From Tridacna crocea (lineage: Eukaryota > Mollusca > Bivalvia > Cardiida > Cardiidae): a stretch of DNA of 64,000 nucleotides. Numbering within the stretch: the first letter of the stretch is position 1; each line of letters opens with the position of its first letter. Below, piece by piece: positions 33,167 to 45,351 of this stretch. The notes beneath the pieces were generated by a model that saw only the letters and a program-made list of their open reading frames with translations, was not told where the DNA came from and made no database searches. The position numbers were made by a program, and so were the translations under genes. Where the stretch lies: the NCBI GenBank assembly GCA_943736015.1, contig OX031070.1, positions 21,783,673 to 21,847,672 of the forward strand, written 5' to 3'.

Positions 33167-33440
33167 AACCCTTTAGTCCATATAGATACCCATTTCTACG
33201 CATTGCTTGTAGGAGCCTTTGGTGAACCTTGTGGCAAAAGGTGAAATTGCAAAAGGTGAAATTGCTCCTGACGAACAATTTCACCTTTTGTCACAACGTT
33301 TTCCAAGCTATCAAAAGGTGTCATATACACATAAGAAACGGCTTCATCCTTGCTGTGGCGCCACTCGTAAAAATATTACCGATAGTGTTCACTCGATGAA
33401 ATAAATTTCGATCTTTCACCGACAAAAACAAATATCCTCT
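33167..33440. mobile_element. Chimeric MITE: A2 left part joined to B right arm
   Basis: A2 sequence runs from ttaaccctttagtccata through its hairpin (with an 18-bp internal duplication, gcaaaaggtgaaattg) to cggcttcatccttgctg. At about 33355 it switches to tggcgccactcgtaaaaata, the loop and right arm of family B, ending caaatatcctctatgcatt. The B left arm and A2 right end are missing. Confidence 0.75.
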
Positions 33441-33619
33441 ATGCATTAAACCCCATTTTGCCATAGCTCTGAACATTTAATTCAGTTACACGTTGCTTTA
33501 CCGGTACTACGCACGTCTGTAGGGGGAGGATATCCTGTTTGAAGCACAACCAATATCCTAAGCCATGACAAGTGGAAACAAGATGTCCTGATTTAATTAT
33601 CCAGTTTTTTTTTTTATCC

Positions 33620-33848
33620 TTGAACCCTTTCCCAAACAAGCCCTGGTTTTTACGTGTCTGCAGCAAAAGTCTTTTGAAAACACTGTGGAAAAAGGAGAAA
33701 TTGCTCCTTACGAGCAATTTCTCCTTTTCCCACAGTGTTTTCTATCCTTTTTGAGAACTTTCTGCCATTTTGTCAAGATTTAAAATTGTCGTCTGCAAAC
33801 TGTTTCAGCTTGGAAGAGTCCAAAATTTGTTGTTTGGGAAAGAGTTAA
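33620..33848. mobile_element. Family A MITE, A3 type
   Basis: Ends use CCCAAAC/GTTTGGG rather than CCAAAC. Stem cactgtgg ... cccacagtg with inner arm gaaattgctccttacgagc. Confidence 0.8.
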
Positions 33849-34259
33849 GCAAGCATTCAAGATAGTTTTTGTTCACAACGAAGAATACGACAATCCCTTT
33901 ATCTGCTTCTCATGCAAAGTGAAAGCTAATCAAAATGTCAAACCATTTTTCAGTGCGATGGCATTTGTCAGATTAATTAGGTTTTGCAAATTTTTGTATT
34001 TCTACAAAATTTTATTGATCCATTATTTTCAATCAAGTCCTTTCTATCTAAAAAAAAAAGGATAACGGCAATAATAACGAAACCCTCGAAACACCATAAC
34101 AAAAGTAACATGCTAAACTTTGAAACACCTCTGCTCAGGTCCTTTGAAATCAAATGGTCTCGTCATAGACGTATACTGCACTACCGTTGTTGTGGTTTTT
34201 TCTAAGATAATAAATTATGCTTTAAAATAATAAGAAAATAAGAAAGTCATGATACTAGA
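33849..34259. other. Unassigned stretch
   Basis: Nothing recognised. Confidence 0.3.
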
Positions 34260-34522
34260 ATATGCGGTCTGCAGCATGCAAAAAGGGGCCTTTGGACATT
34301 TGGGTAAAGCTCTTGGATCATCCTATGTAGTCCGAGCAGGCTAATCCGAGACGGCACTTAACGTCAACATTAGTTCTTGTCTTATACTAGACTTGAAGCA
34401 GAAAATCTCAGACGATAGGTAAATATCGTCTCAGATCAGTCTGTGCGGAATGCGCAGGCTGATCCGGCAAGGCGCTCCTCGCAAAGGTCCGCATGTCACT
34501 TTGTGCATGTTGCACGCCATAT
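34260..34522. mobile_element. Family D MITE, diverged, first of a pair
   Basis: tatgcggtctgcagcatgca / gtgcatgttgcacgccata ends; hairpin arms decayed. Confidence 0.7.
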
Positions 34523-34774
34523 GGCCCGCAACACGCGAAAGGGGCATTCGGACATTTGCGAAAAGTGCCGTCTTGGATCAGTCTGCGCAATCCGCGCAGG
34601 CTAATCCTTGACGACACTTTCCGCTTTTATATAATTTTCTGTTTTGTGCAAGTTTACTGTAGGACAGAATCCTTTGTAGTCGTAAAGTGCCGTCTCGGAT
34701 TAGCCTGCGCGGACTGCGCAGGCTGATCCGAGACGACACTTTACGTAAATGTCTTTCCGCGTGCTGCAGACCAT
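34518..34774. mobile_element. Family D MITE, second of a pair
   Basis: Starts at the end of the previous copy (catatggcccgcaacacgcg). The right hairpin is close to that of 22043-22313; ends gcgtgctgcagacca. Confidence 0.8.
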
Positions 34775-36912
34775 TTATTATCCAGATACCTAGTGCAGCC
34801 ATTTCTACTGTGTGTTAGACATGCTTTACGTTAGATTACCACCGACAGCTCTCTTATTTGATATCGTACTTGGCTCAATGGATCGGCTTTCATGAATTGC
34901 AATCACATAGTAGCAAAGTTTGGTTCGACGTGGCTCCTGTCACATTAGAGAGCTTTGGGCAACGACAATATAGGAAACAAGTCTTGGGACGATCAAAATC
35001 CAGCAAAGATTTAATAAAGTAGTTGCGTTGTATGACTAAGACAGTGTTGAAAGTTGCCTAAATAAGCCGCTAAAACAAAAAATCAAGACGTCCACTTGTG
35101 TTACAGCATCTAGTTGCGAAAGAAATTCCATAAGCTTCCCCTTTTTTGTAAGATGAAGGAAAAAACAAGGATATCCGCTCACAGACTTTTGTAGTCGTCT
35201 TGGGTAGGATAAATTACAATATAAACGTAACAGTATCTCCAATGTAACAAGTTGATTGTACACTTGAAAGCAATTAATAACAAATGGAAAGTTTACGTAG
35301 AGCTATTATGTGATACAATAATCGCCAAGACGGTACGCTTTATTTTCGTGTTATTCTTTACCCTCCGTGTTGTGGATTCTAAATGTCTTAGATGAGACAA
35401 GATTAATTACTACCAGCCTGCTTATTTGATAACTTAGCGAAGTCTTTGCCAGACGGCAACACTCGGACACATCTACATTAAAAGTATTTTAAAATCAAGG
35501 GAACAAAGCATCTATCATATCTTTGTGCATCATCTCTTTCTGTTAAGGACAAAACTACAGTCACATTTTGCAGGCCGATTGAAACTTGGGTACACTTTTA
35601 ACAGACTAATGAATTCTATTGCCAACATCAATAGTTCGAGATAATAGTTCAATCAAAATTGATAACATCCTAAATTAATAACTGATTATTCAAGTTACAA
35701 ATCACGATAGTAACAAAATTATACAAATATGCCATGATGCATATACATGTATAATAATTTTGAAAAAATGTTGATTTCGTTCTTGGGATAAACCCGTTCA
35801 TCAGATTTATTTAAGATAGCAGCCCATTCGCTTATTGTACGCCGTTGAAACATAGTTGGCAGCAACACCCTTTCTAAGAGCTGATGCTGGCTTATTTGCT
35901 CTCTGACCGTTTTCGAACTTACGCCTCTGCTATCTTTTTATGGCTAATTTATTATATGTATCTTGTGTAATATGGAAATTGAGCACCTCGCTCTGGCCAT
36001 TCTTGCTTGAAATTACTAGCATCTTTTAAGATGATATGGACATGCCTTAACGAAAATGGGTTGAAGCATCCTATACCAGACAAGTCATCACATAACTGAT
36101 AAGTCAAAACTCACCTTTTGTTTATTTTTGTATGTGAAAGATCAGTATGAAAAATATCTGATCTAGATGTGTGTAGAGTGCAAAGCAAAGGAAAGTTCCC
36201 GTAGCAAGTATAAAATCATTTTCTAAGTATGATTATAAATCAAACCTTTTAAATGCGAACCACTCACAGTGCTTTCAGCACTTTGATTTGCCTGCCAATC
36301 TTGTCTTTTATTTGTTTTGACATCTTCAGCTGAAATTCTACCACAATCTTGTTTGAGAAATAATTTGAAAAGGTTTTGAAGAAAGATTTGTCAATACTTT
36401 TTAAAATAGATAAATAAATAGCAATTTCATTTTCGAAGTGAAGCAAGGGAAGATAATATTATATTTTTGGACATTGTATCTGGTCATGTATGCTCTAGCA
36501 TTTCTCAGTCGTTTCCTTATTCTTACTGGCTAAAGTGTTCCTGATTTTTAAGGAAGGCAATGTTTCATTGACTAAACAAAATAGCTTTACCAAGTTGCAG
36601 TTGTAATTCTGCTTAGAAGCAAACACATCCTTCTGTTTTTTCGTCAGTGCTCGAAGCAGAGCTAGGTATTCACTCACGATGAGTCAATTACCAAGTGCTG
36701 TCGCTAAAGGCAGCTTTAAAACCTAATTTAGAACAATTTTCCTCATACAAGTTACTGATTGTTAAACAGATTGAAACCAAAAAGCTCATAAAATATTGAT
36801 GGTCACTCATGTAATTAGACACAAGTGTTTCTGTCTGACCAAGCGAATATTTGCCAATTGTTGTGATTAAATACATTAATCCTTTACCAAACAATACTCT
36901 GTTTACAACAAG
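34775..36912. other. Longest unassigned stretch (2.1 kb)
   Basis: AT-rich, with short open frames only on the minus strand and none with familiar motifs. No MITE family member was found, unusual for this window. Confidence 0.35.
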
Positions 36913-37148
36913 TGAACCCTTAGAATCCTAAACGTGACTTTCTAACCTTTTGCGAACAGTAAAGATCAAGATCAGATTGCACAGAATGTCCTGTCTGATC
37001 CTGGATCTATAAAGGCCGATAAGAAGATAGTATTTTCCCTGTGTATGTAGATAGATATACATGCATATGTATACTTGAAAAAGGAATGTTTTAGATTTTA
37101 CTACCGAATTAAAAGTTTTATTTTGGTTATTTAGCAGGATAAGGGTTA
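36913..37148. mobile_element. Family C MITE
   Basis: Hairpin cagtaaagatcaagatcaga ... ctgatcctggatct; right end tagcaggataagggTTAA. Confidence 0.7.
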
Positions 37149-37273
37149 AAGATGACACAAATAGAATAATCGATTGCAGAAAGTTTAGAATATTGTTGGC
37201 AAAGGAAAACTTTCTGGCTACCAATGTTTTCGCCTCTCTTAACTTTTTTCAACGTCATTCTAATTCAGGGTCT
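37149..37273. mobile_element. Family A debris
   Basis: gcagaaagtttagaatattg ... ccaatgttttcgcctc keeps a weak family A hairpin. Confidence 0.4.
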
Positions 37274-37473
37274 TTAACTCTTTACCCATGGGCAATATTT
37301 TAGGTTTGCCTAAATTTAAAGCATTTGTAGACAAACAAAATAAATGAGGCTCCAAAGATAGAATATCTTGGAATCGGTAGAAAACACTGTGGGAAAACGA
37401 GAAAAAAATCTTGTATCGAGTACCCAAGAGTCAATAAAAATTCGGGATTGTGTGGAAACTGGTAAAGGGCTAA
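37274..37473. mobile_element. Family A MITE, half hairpin
   Basis: TTAACTCTTTACCC left, gaaaacactgtgggaaaacg left stem only, then ttcgggattgtgtgg. The right stem arm is lost. Confidence 0.65.
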
Positions 37474-37670
37474 AACTCATGAATGATGGGTAAAGGGTTA
37501 AACACGTTTCCATTAACACATTATCACCTGAAGAAGAATAGTTTCTTCCTGAAGCAAATGACTTTAGAAAGCATTGTAACGACAGCAGAAATTGCTGGAA
37601 GAACATGCGTCATGGTCCTGGGCCTACAGAAGTCTGCCACTTGATTCCAACGTTATCGTTTTAAGTGGAA

Positions 37671-37894
37671 TTAACCCTTTACCAAGCAATCCCTGGTTTT
37701 TACGACCCTGAGACAGAAGCCTTTTGGAAAATATTGTAGGAAAAGGAAAATGCTAATACCCATTTTCTCCTTTTTCCACAATGTTTTCTAGCCTGCTGGA
37801 AACAAATTTCAAGTTTTCAGTTATATTTATTTTGTCACCTGCAAGTACTTTCAATATGGACCGGTCTAAATTTTGTCGTTTGATAAAAAGTTAA
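37671..37894. mobile_element. Family A MITE
   Basis: TTAACCCTTTACCAAGCAATCC ... gtcgtttgataaaaagTTAA. The hairpin has a shortened loop (aaatgctaatacccatttt). Confidence 0.8.
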
Positions 37895-38180
37895 TGCATA
37901 TCCATGACACATTATACCGAGCAAGTCTTCACATAATCTTGGATCCATAAAGTCCATTTTGTGTAACACCAGACTGTATCTGAAGGTAAATTGGTCTTTT
38001 GACATGCAGAAAACTGGCCATTTTTGGGAACATTCGTAGTCTTATTCTCAAATTTGTTTTTTATAACCCCGCAAAACGAATGTTTTCGGGGGTATACTGG
38101 AATTAGCCCGTCTGTCCGTCCGTGTGTCCGTCTGTGTACAAGTAATTGCCTGTTTCTGTCAAAGCCCTGGGGGGGGGTTA

Positions 38181-38412
38181 TTAACTCTTTACCCCATGAG
38201 GCATTTCTATGGCATCTCTATATAATTGACACTAAATAACAGCAAGGATGAAGCCGTTTCTTATGTATATATTATACCTTTGGTGGTGTAGAAAACATTG
38301 TGGCAAAAGGTGAAATTGCTCGTCACGAGCAATTTCACCTTTTGCCACAATGTTTTCCAAAGGCTCCTACAAGCAATGTGTAGAAATGAGTATCTATGGA
38401 GTAAAGGGTTAA
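38181..38412. mobile_element. Family A MITE, A2 reference copy
   Basis: A2 defined. Same TTAA...CTTTACC ends as A, but the flanks read gaggcatttctatggcatct and catatacacataagaaacgg-like. The hairpin arms are gtggcaaaaggtgaaattgc and the exact complement around tcgtcacga. Stem perfect over about 28 bp. Confidence 0.85.
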
Positions 38413-38449
38413 GTCACATTCAGTTACAGCTCTAGTTTTAAATTTAAAA

Positions 38450-38525
38450 GTAACCTTAATTCTGATTGCCTATACCAAATGGTTTAGCCTATTTAGAGGT
38501 TGTGTTACCTTCTGCATCTAAACTG
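38450..38525. mobile_element. Family F fragment
   Basis: accaaatggtttagcctatt tagaggttgtgttacct corresponds to the centre and right arm of family F. Confidence 0.45.
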
Positions 38526-38966
38526 ACGATGAAACACATGCGTTCGTGTTACGAAGAACATCGCCACGAATAATAATGTAATATAACTCCTAATTGTGTA
38601 ATAAATAAATATTTGGTCGAGGCAGTCACATGAACTGAATATCTACATGTAAATACAGACCCTGAGTAGTAAAGAGTACGATATCTGGCAATTAAGATTT
38701 AGCGTGACACTGACCGTATAAGTTCTGTTTGGCGCCAACTTCAGGCATAAAATACCCAAAGAGCACATTCACAGCATCTGAGGTATGTGATCTCGGGGGG
38801 GTCTGATAATTTACATTCAGCTGCATAACACCATTTTACAGGAGGAGAAAGTCCTATGATTAAAGCCTTGTTACAGCCACTTTATCATAGAACGGCAAAA
38901 AGCTATTTTTTTATTACAAAACTAGTTCTAACATAGCCTTTGAACTCTTTAGCACATGGCAAATCG

Positions 38967-39041
38967 TCGGTTTTACTTTAAAAATATCGTAACTACAGCT
39001 TGTAACAAGCTGTAATTAAGAGGTTTTCAAAGTAAACCGAT
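38967..39041. mobile_element. Family E mini-hairpin
   Basis: tcggttttactttaaaaata ... agtaaaccga. It adjoins family B, which begins at 39042. Confidence 0.75.
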
Positions 39042-39429
39042 GAAATGCGCGTGCCCCACAACCAGATGGAAATATGACGTAATTTACCTTACATTTTTTG
39101 CTCTTGACGTAATTTTGTAATGCGTTGCTATGAGAAGAGGGTGCGCCACGGGGAATAACCGACAATAACTGTACTGGATTTTGATTAAATTTCCCCCAGA
39201 AAGGATTAAAAGGATGAGATAAATAGAATATTTGTTTTTTGTACGGTGAAAGATCGAAATTTATTTCATCGACTGAACATCGCCAGTAATATTTTCACAA
39301 GTGGCGCAACCACGAGTGAAATATTACCGATGATGTTAACTATGCGCCAGTCGTAAAAATATTACCGATGATATTCCCTCGATGAAATAAATGTCGATCT
39401 TCCACCTTAAAAGACAAATATCCTCTATG
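39042..39429 (+). mobile_element. Family B element with duplicated right arm
   Basis: gcgcgtgccccacaaccaga ... hairpin 39225-39429. The segment cgtaaaaatattaccgatga-t occurs as an extra copy, so the hairpin has two right-arm pieces. Confidence 0.7.
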
Positions 39430-39879
39430 TATTAACATGTACATGTATTTAAGATTAACAACTCATATAGCATTTAAATATGTGCAATGAATAATGAAAT
39501 AGTCCGGTGATCAGAGAAAGCTGATACAAGGTGCGGGCTACATCAGTTTTGTCAACCATATATCTAATAATCTGAAATTCGAATACCATGAATTATTTCT
39601 TTTGAACTAGATCGACCAAAGAGATATCCGATCAACTGTAAAGTAGATATTTCCGATATGTAAATTGGAATCAATTATTAATTACAGAATAAACATAAAG
39701 TTGTATCGAATTGTAAACGGTAAATTTGTTATATATTCACTGACAATACAAACTGTTTTTGTTTGTAAAAAAATCCTCTTAAATGGTCCCCTGAACACTT
39801 TACCTCTATGACCTAAGAGAAAAATATCATTCTGGATGAAGCTTGAAACAACACAAATAAGTTGGGTTATGGAGTACGA
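39430..39879. other. Unassigned AT-rich stretch
   Basis: Nothing recognised. Confidence 0.3.
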
Positions 39880-42500
39880 GGATTGTCAAGGCAAAGATGA
39901 GGAATACTATGGAGGTGAAATCTGTCGAAATAAAAGTAAGATGGATCTTGGCGGAAGGTTGTCGAACGCCCCTCAGGAAGAAGATGAGGAATACTATGGA
40001 GGTGAAGTCTGTCGAAATAAGAGTAAGATGGATCTTGGCGGAAGGTTGTCGAAATTCATTGAAACAGATTATGTGAGATGATACTATCTATGAGCAGAGC
40101 TCCTGATAGATTGAGTGATTTTGATTTCAAAATTGAAAGTTTATCAAAGATGAGGAATACTATGGAGGTGAAATCTGTCGAAATAAGAGTAAGATGGATC
40201 TTGGCGGAAGGTTGTAGAAATTCATTGAAACAGATTATGTGAGATGATATTATCTATGAGCAGAGCTCCTGATAGATTGAGTGATTTTGATTTCAAACTT
40301 GAAAGTTTATCAATTATTCTCCACTAAACCCTGTCTTGTGGGTACCCATTAGAATCGTCTCATCGAGACGATTCTAATGAGTACTCACAAGAAAGGGTTT
40401 CGAAGAGAAGTAACGAATTTAGAATACCATCAGTCCCTCTCATCTAGAGCTCTGTATAAGACACAAGATAGATTTGGGGAATAGGCTACGAAGTTCGTAA
40501 ATACACTGATAAGATAGATTATCTAGGTAAATTTTGTTAAGACACAGTAGGGGTGGATTGTGAAGGGCAAAGTTTGCAAAACGACAGATACGATACATAA
40601 TGGAGGGTGAAGGTTGTCAAGGCACAATTGAATAGATTATAGAGGAAAAATGTTGTAGAGACATATTCAAAAGTTCAATATATATATACAGTAAAGTTCA
40701 TGAAGACCCATGTAAGGTAAAGTAATTAATTGGGGAGAAGTTTGTAAAAGCATAGATATATATGTTATATGGGACGAAATTTGTAAAGACACAGATATTT
40801 AAAGTATGTGAGGCAAAAATAAGATAATTTATATGGAGAGAAGCTAGTCAAGGCAAGCATAAAATGGATAATGGGGGCAAAGTTTGTCGAAACAAACATA
40901 AAATAAATTACGTAGGGTGAATATTTACAAGTCACAGATGAAATACCGGTAAATTATAAAGAGCAAATAATGTCGAAATAAAGATAAGGTAGGCCATGTT
41001 GGACGAACAAATCACGTGTAAAGTGGATGATACAGGGTGAAGTTTGTCGAACAACAGATAAGATATAAGATAGATCATGAAGGACGACACAGATAAGTTA
41101 GTCATGCAGGGCGAAGGTTGTCAAGACACCGATATGCTAGATTATTGAAGGCAAATTTGTCGAGACACAGATTAAGATAGATAATGTAAAGTGAAGGTTG
41201 TCAAAATACAGATGAGATAAATTATACTGGGTTGAGATTGTCAAGATGCAGATAAGATAAATTATGCAGGACAAAGATTGTCATATCACAGGTAAGATAG
41301 ATTATGGAAAGCAAAGTTTGTTGGAAACAGATTAGATAGATTATGCAGAGGAAAAGATTGTCATAATACAGGTAAGTTATGCTGGGCGAAGGTTGTTTCG
41401 ACATCAATAAGATATATTGTGAAGGTTATCAAGAACCAGATAAACGAAGTTATGAAAGGTGAAAGTTATCAAGATATATATGAAATATTAATTATGCACA
41501 GCAAACTTTCTTAAAATACAGATAAGATAGACTATGGAAGGCGAAGTTTGTCGAGACACAGATAAGATTGATTATGCGTAGCGAAGGTATTCAAGACACA
41601 GATAAGATAGACTATGGAAGACAAAGTTTATCGAGGCACAGATAAGATTGATCATTCAGAGCGACGGTTGTCAAGACGCAGATTAGATAGAGTATGGAAG
41701 ACAAAGTTTGCTTAGACACAGATCTGTATTCAAGACACAGAGAAGATAGACTATGGAAGGCGAAGCTTAGTTGGACACAGATAAGATAGGTTATGAAGGT
41801 TGAAGGTGGTCAAGACACTGATAAGATTGATTATGCGTGGCGAAGGTATTCAAGACACAGATAAGATAGACTATGAAAGGCAAATGAAATGTTAAGATCA
41901 TCGGGTGGTCAAGACATCGATAAGATTTGTTATGAAGGTATTCAAGACAAAGATAAGATAGAATAGGCTATGGAAGGCGAAGTTTGCCGAGACACAGATA
42001 AGATAGGTTATGAAGGTTGAAGGTTGTCAAGACACCGATAAGATTGATTATGAGTGGCGAAGGTATTCAAGACACAGATAAGATAGAATATGGAAAGCGA
42101 AGTGTATCGAGACACAGATAAGATGGATTATTCAGGGCGAAGATTACCAGGACGCAGATAAGGTAGATTAAACGGGGAGAGAAGGTTGTCACTACACAAA
42201 TGAGATAGGTAATGAAGGGCGAAGGTTGTCAAGACGCTGATTAGAGAGAGTATGGAAGGCAAAGGTTTTCAGGACACAGATGATATCGATTACGATGGGC
42301 GAAGGTCATCAAGCCGCAGATAAGATGGATTATGAAGAGCAAAGGTTGTCATGACAAAAATAAGATAGCAGTTGCAGAACGAAGATTGTCAAGACACATG
42401 TAAGGAAGGTTGTGAAGGGCAAAGATTGTAAATACGAGTACAAATAAGATTAAATACGCTAGTACGGACATAAGATGGACTTTGAAGGACGGGACGAAGT
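39880..42500. repeat. Minisatellite, ~40-bp period
   Basis: About 50 imperfect units after 40460, each resembling cagataagatagattatgga aggcgaaggttgtcaagaca. The first part (39890-40216) is a higher-order block with three ~70-bp copies of gaggaatactatggaggtga ..., each ending ggcggaaggttgtcg. A family G MITE is inserted at 40264. The 81-residue plus-strand open frame at 39836-40081 is the reading of these units, including repeated EEYYGGE; the frame does not persist through the array, so it is not a protein. Confidence 0.9.
40264..40452. mobile_element. Family G MITE in the minisatellite
   Basis: agctcctgatagattgagtg attttgat ... hairpin gaatcgtctcatcgagacgattc ... cagtccctctcatctagagct. Its left end plus adjoining repeat also occurs at 40060-40145, so insertion preceded a local tandem duplication. 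Confidence 0.75.
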
Positions 42501-42510
42501 TTTTTTCCCC

Positions 42511-42630
42511 TTAAACTCTTCCCCCCCGCCCCCGGAACAGCTACCTCTATTAGTTGGGCCATATTTGATTTGTCGCCTGCAAATGCTTTGAATTCAAACA
42601 ATTCCAGACTTTTTTTTCGTTTGGTAAAAT
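42511..42630. mobile_element. Family A MITE, right arm only
   Basis: tttgtcgcctgcaaatgctt tgaattcaaaca ... tcgtttggtaaaa. Confidence 0.55.
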
Positions 42631-42679
42631 CCCATACTTTATATATTTCGTCGCATTATTATAATAATGTTCTAACTCC

Positions 42680-42812
42680 ATTTTCTTATTTTCCCACAAC
42701 TTTTTCGCTCCTTTCAGGGACAATTTGAGCAATACACTCCATTTGCCGTCTGCAAATCCTTTCATTTTGAATCGATCGGGTTTTTTTTTTTTGTCTAGTA
42801 AAGAGATAAAAC
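42680..42812. mobile_element. Family A MITE, right half
   Basis: ttcccacaactttttcgctc, then ttgccgtctgcaaatccttt ... gtctagtaaagag. Adjacent to another right arm, so two copies are stacked. Confidence 0.5.
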
Positions 42813-43077
42813 TTTCCCCATGATGGCCACTTTTACCCTTAGAACTGAACATAAAATATTTATAAGTAATTTGCAGTATTAATCTTTCTTTGTAGTATTT
42901 TCATTCCCACTTTATTAACTTATCACTAATTGATACTGGCTTTTAACTCATTTAGAAAAAGTTTTAATATTGTTAGAGATATAGCGTATTAGTTCTGATA
43001 CCATTAGAGTCTTTCTAAATCTATTTATAAAACAATCTTCCGGGGCTTCATTCGTCACAGAACGTTTCAGATAATAA
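42813..43077. other. Unassigned stretch
   Basis: Nothing recognised. Confidence 0.3.
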
Positions 43078-43286
43078 TTAACTCTTTACCAGACGACAAA
43101 CATTTGGACTTTTGCACTGGATAGAAAAAGAAAAATAATGTGTTTCATAAGTATGCAATTTTAAAAGAATAGATAACCTAGTAAGGAAAGGAGAAAATGT
43201 TGTTCATCACTTTTTTTTTTCCACAATGTTTCATAAGACTTCTTAACTAGGATTGCTGAAACACTAGATTGTTCTGCAAGGGTTAA
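43078..43286. mobile_element. Family A MITE, degenerate
   Basis: TTAACTCTTTACCAGACGAC ... ttctgcaagggTTAA; hairpin mostly lost (aaggagaaaatgttgttcat). Confidence 0.65.
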
Positions 43287-44040
43287 AGATATATAGGTGT
43301 GCAAAGTGATTTATTATAGACAAATAAAAGCAAACTTGCTAGTGAAGCGCGAAATTAAAAAGGTAGTAATTTAGTTGATAAGCAGGCTTGCGTCTATCTG
43401 TGTTTCTTCAGCACGGAACTTGAAGACGTCGATAAAATTCCAATTCTACCAGTAGCCAAAACATCAGGGCATCATATTATTTTTAATAGTTTTTAAAGAA
43501 GGCGAGATATTTTTTTGAAATAATAAGTACATGTATACCAATTAGGTGCAAGGTTACTGATAAAGCAAATTTTTCGTTATGGACGTTCCTTCGTAAAAAA
43601 AAATAGCCGTAGGTTGATTATTTCTCGATGCCTGTAAGTGCTTTTGGCACCAAGGCATGCATTCTTTATAAATCTAGAAAAAGACTAAGAATGTTCTAAG
43701 AATGTTTAGTACATACGGGATCACGTAAAAAGATTTCCTTAATGTAGCGTGTCGTGCTGGCATAAAAGTCTGTAAGCGACAACCGTTGTCAGCTTTGATC
43801 GAGTGATAGCAGTGAGATTTGGTCTCATACACTCACTGTTCAAAGCAGCATAGTGAGGAGGGTCTTGTTTCTTTTGGAAATGACGGCTGAAATATCTTAT
43901 TCAGTGACATGGCATCTGCATACTCAGTATAAAGCGGATGTGCTTACACCTTTTCTCTTCAGCGAAATACCACCCACCGTATTTCAATTTTCAGGTCATA
44001 CCTCGAATTGAGTACTTTTAGCTTTTTTATCGTAATTATC
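43287..44040. other. Unassigned stretch
   Basis: A short imperfect hairpin occurs at 43790-43853 (cagctttgatcgagtga ... ctgttcaaagcagc). No gene was recognised. Confidence 0.3.
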
Positions 44041-44298
44041 TTCAAAACTCTTTACCAAAAAAACAAATATTTAGACAGGCCCAAATTCGAAGCATTTGCA
44101 GAGGACAGAACAAATGTAACTAAACTGACGGGATTTTTCCTTAAAGGAAAAAAAAATGTTGTGGGTAAAAAGTTATAAGAAATGCTGGTTATATAAGTTA
44201 TAAGAAATGCTGGTTATCAGCATTTTCTTCTTTTCCCACAATCTTTTCTAAAGTCTCCTTCCTCGGGGCCACTAAAACTCGAGATGACCGGATAAAGA
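44041..44298. mobile_element. Family A MITE with duplicated hairpin base
   Basis: ctctttacca left. The stretch aagttataagaaatgctggt tat is present twice at 44171-44218. Right arm cagcattttcttcttttccc acaatc. Confidence 0.65.
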
Positions 44299-44785
44299 TG
44301 TTCAATGTAACCAGTATACCACAAGTTGATTACAAACTGGATCGACGTTGGCAATAAATGGGCATTCAAATGGACATTTATTTGGCGATTTCAAGGACAA
44401 CTAGTGTAGGTTATTCGTATGTTTCATGATGTCGGATTCAAATTGCCCACATAGGGCAGGGATTGTTATCTAGAGAGTAGGGAGTTTGAGTATCGGCTTG
44501 GTTGAAGTTCTTTCCGTAGACCTGGGTTTGTATTCACCTGCCATTCCTAAGAACATTTTTGGTATATGATATAGTTTGTTAGTACATTTTGGAAAGCAGA
44601 CAGAAAGCAGGCAGAAGCTATGACAGTGTGTTGTTCAAAGTGCTGTTAAAAAGAAAGCAGGACATGTCGTGGATATGTCGTGTTACACAGAAATACTGTT
44701 TACACTGTCGTTAATGAGAATGCTCAATTCAGATCTTGTTGTCTATACATGTACACATAATGTTGCGGACAATATATCGATATTG
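44299..44785. other. Unassigned stretch
   Basis: A family F end (gtattcacctgccattccta agaac) at about 44529; otherwise nothing recognised. Confidence 0.3.
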
Positions 44786-44862
44786 TCGGTTTAATTCAAA
44801 AACCTCGAAGCTACAGCTTGACACAAGATGGATTTACGAGTTTTTTTTTTTTAAGTAAACCG
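44786..44862. mobile_element. Family E mini-hairpin, diverged
   Basis: tcggtttaattcaaaaacct ... ttaagtaaaccga with an expanded T-run. Confidence 0.65.
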
Positions 44863-45059
44863 ATAATATGTCAATTTCAGACTGCATAGATCATAGTGTG
44901 GTCTTTATCCAACACTACCCCCTGGCTTACTTTTTTCACAAATTTTGATTGAAAAATGTTTTAAATCAGATTGTACGTATCTGGGTCTATACAAGACTTA
45001 CCACGCCTTCCGGATGGTTTAGGTCAAAATCAGTCTGCTTAAAATGTGAAACATGGATT

Positions 45060-45246
45060 CATATTCACCAACCATTAGATACGAACATTCTTATTCTTCA
45101 GAATTTTGTCAATGTGAAAGTAACAGAACTTTTGATTGGCTAAACCAAATGGTTTAGCCAATCAGAAGTTCTGTTACTTTCACAGTCAAGAAATCATGAA
45201 GAATAAGACCAAGAACATTCCTAATCTGAATGGTTGGTGAATACGG
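45060..45246. mobile_element. Family F palindromic MITE, best copy
   Basis: The core arms gtgaaagtaacagaactttt gattggctaaacc and complement are almost perfect over about 40 bp. Termini catattcaccaaccatta / gaatggttggtgaatacg. Each arm holds ATTGG/CCAAT. Confidence 0.85.
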
Positions 45247-45351
45247 GCCCTGATCTTTCTACTCTGCCCCGTGTGGTTAGATTTTGCTATGATGAAAAGA
45301 ACAATACTATTTCATTTTTTGGATCTCTTATGATAGACCGGAGATGCATTT

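Noticed and set aside
39836-40081. 81-codon plus-strand open frame with repeated EEYYGGE
   Set aside because: It is a reading of the minisatellite units; the frame is lost in the following units and no homologous domain is known to me.
40460-42500. CRISPR-like array
   Set aside because: Units are contiguous and diverged with no unique spacers, in a eukaryotic context.
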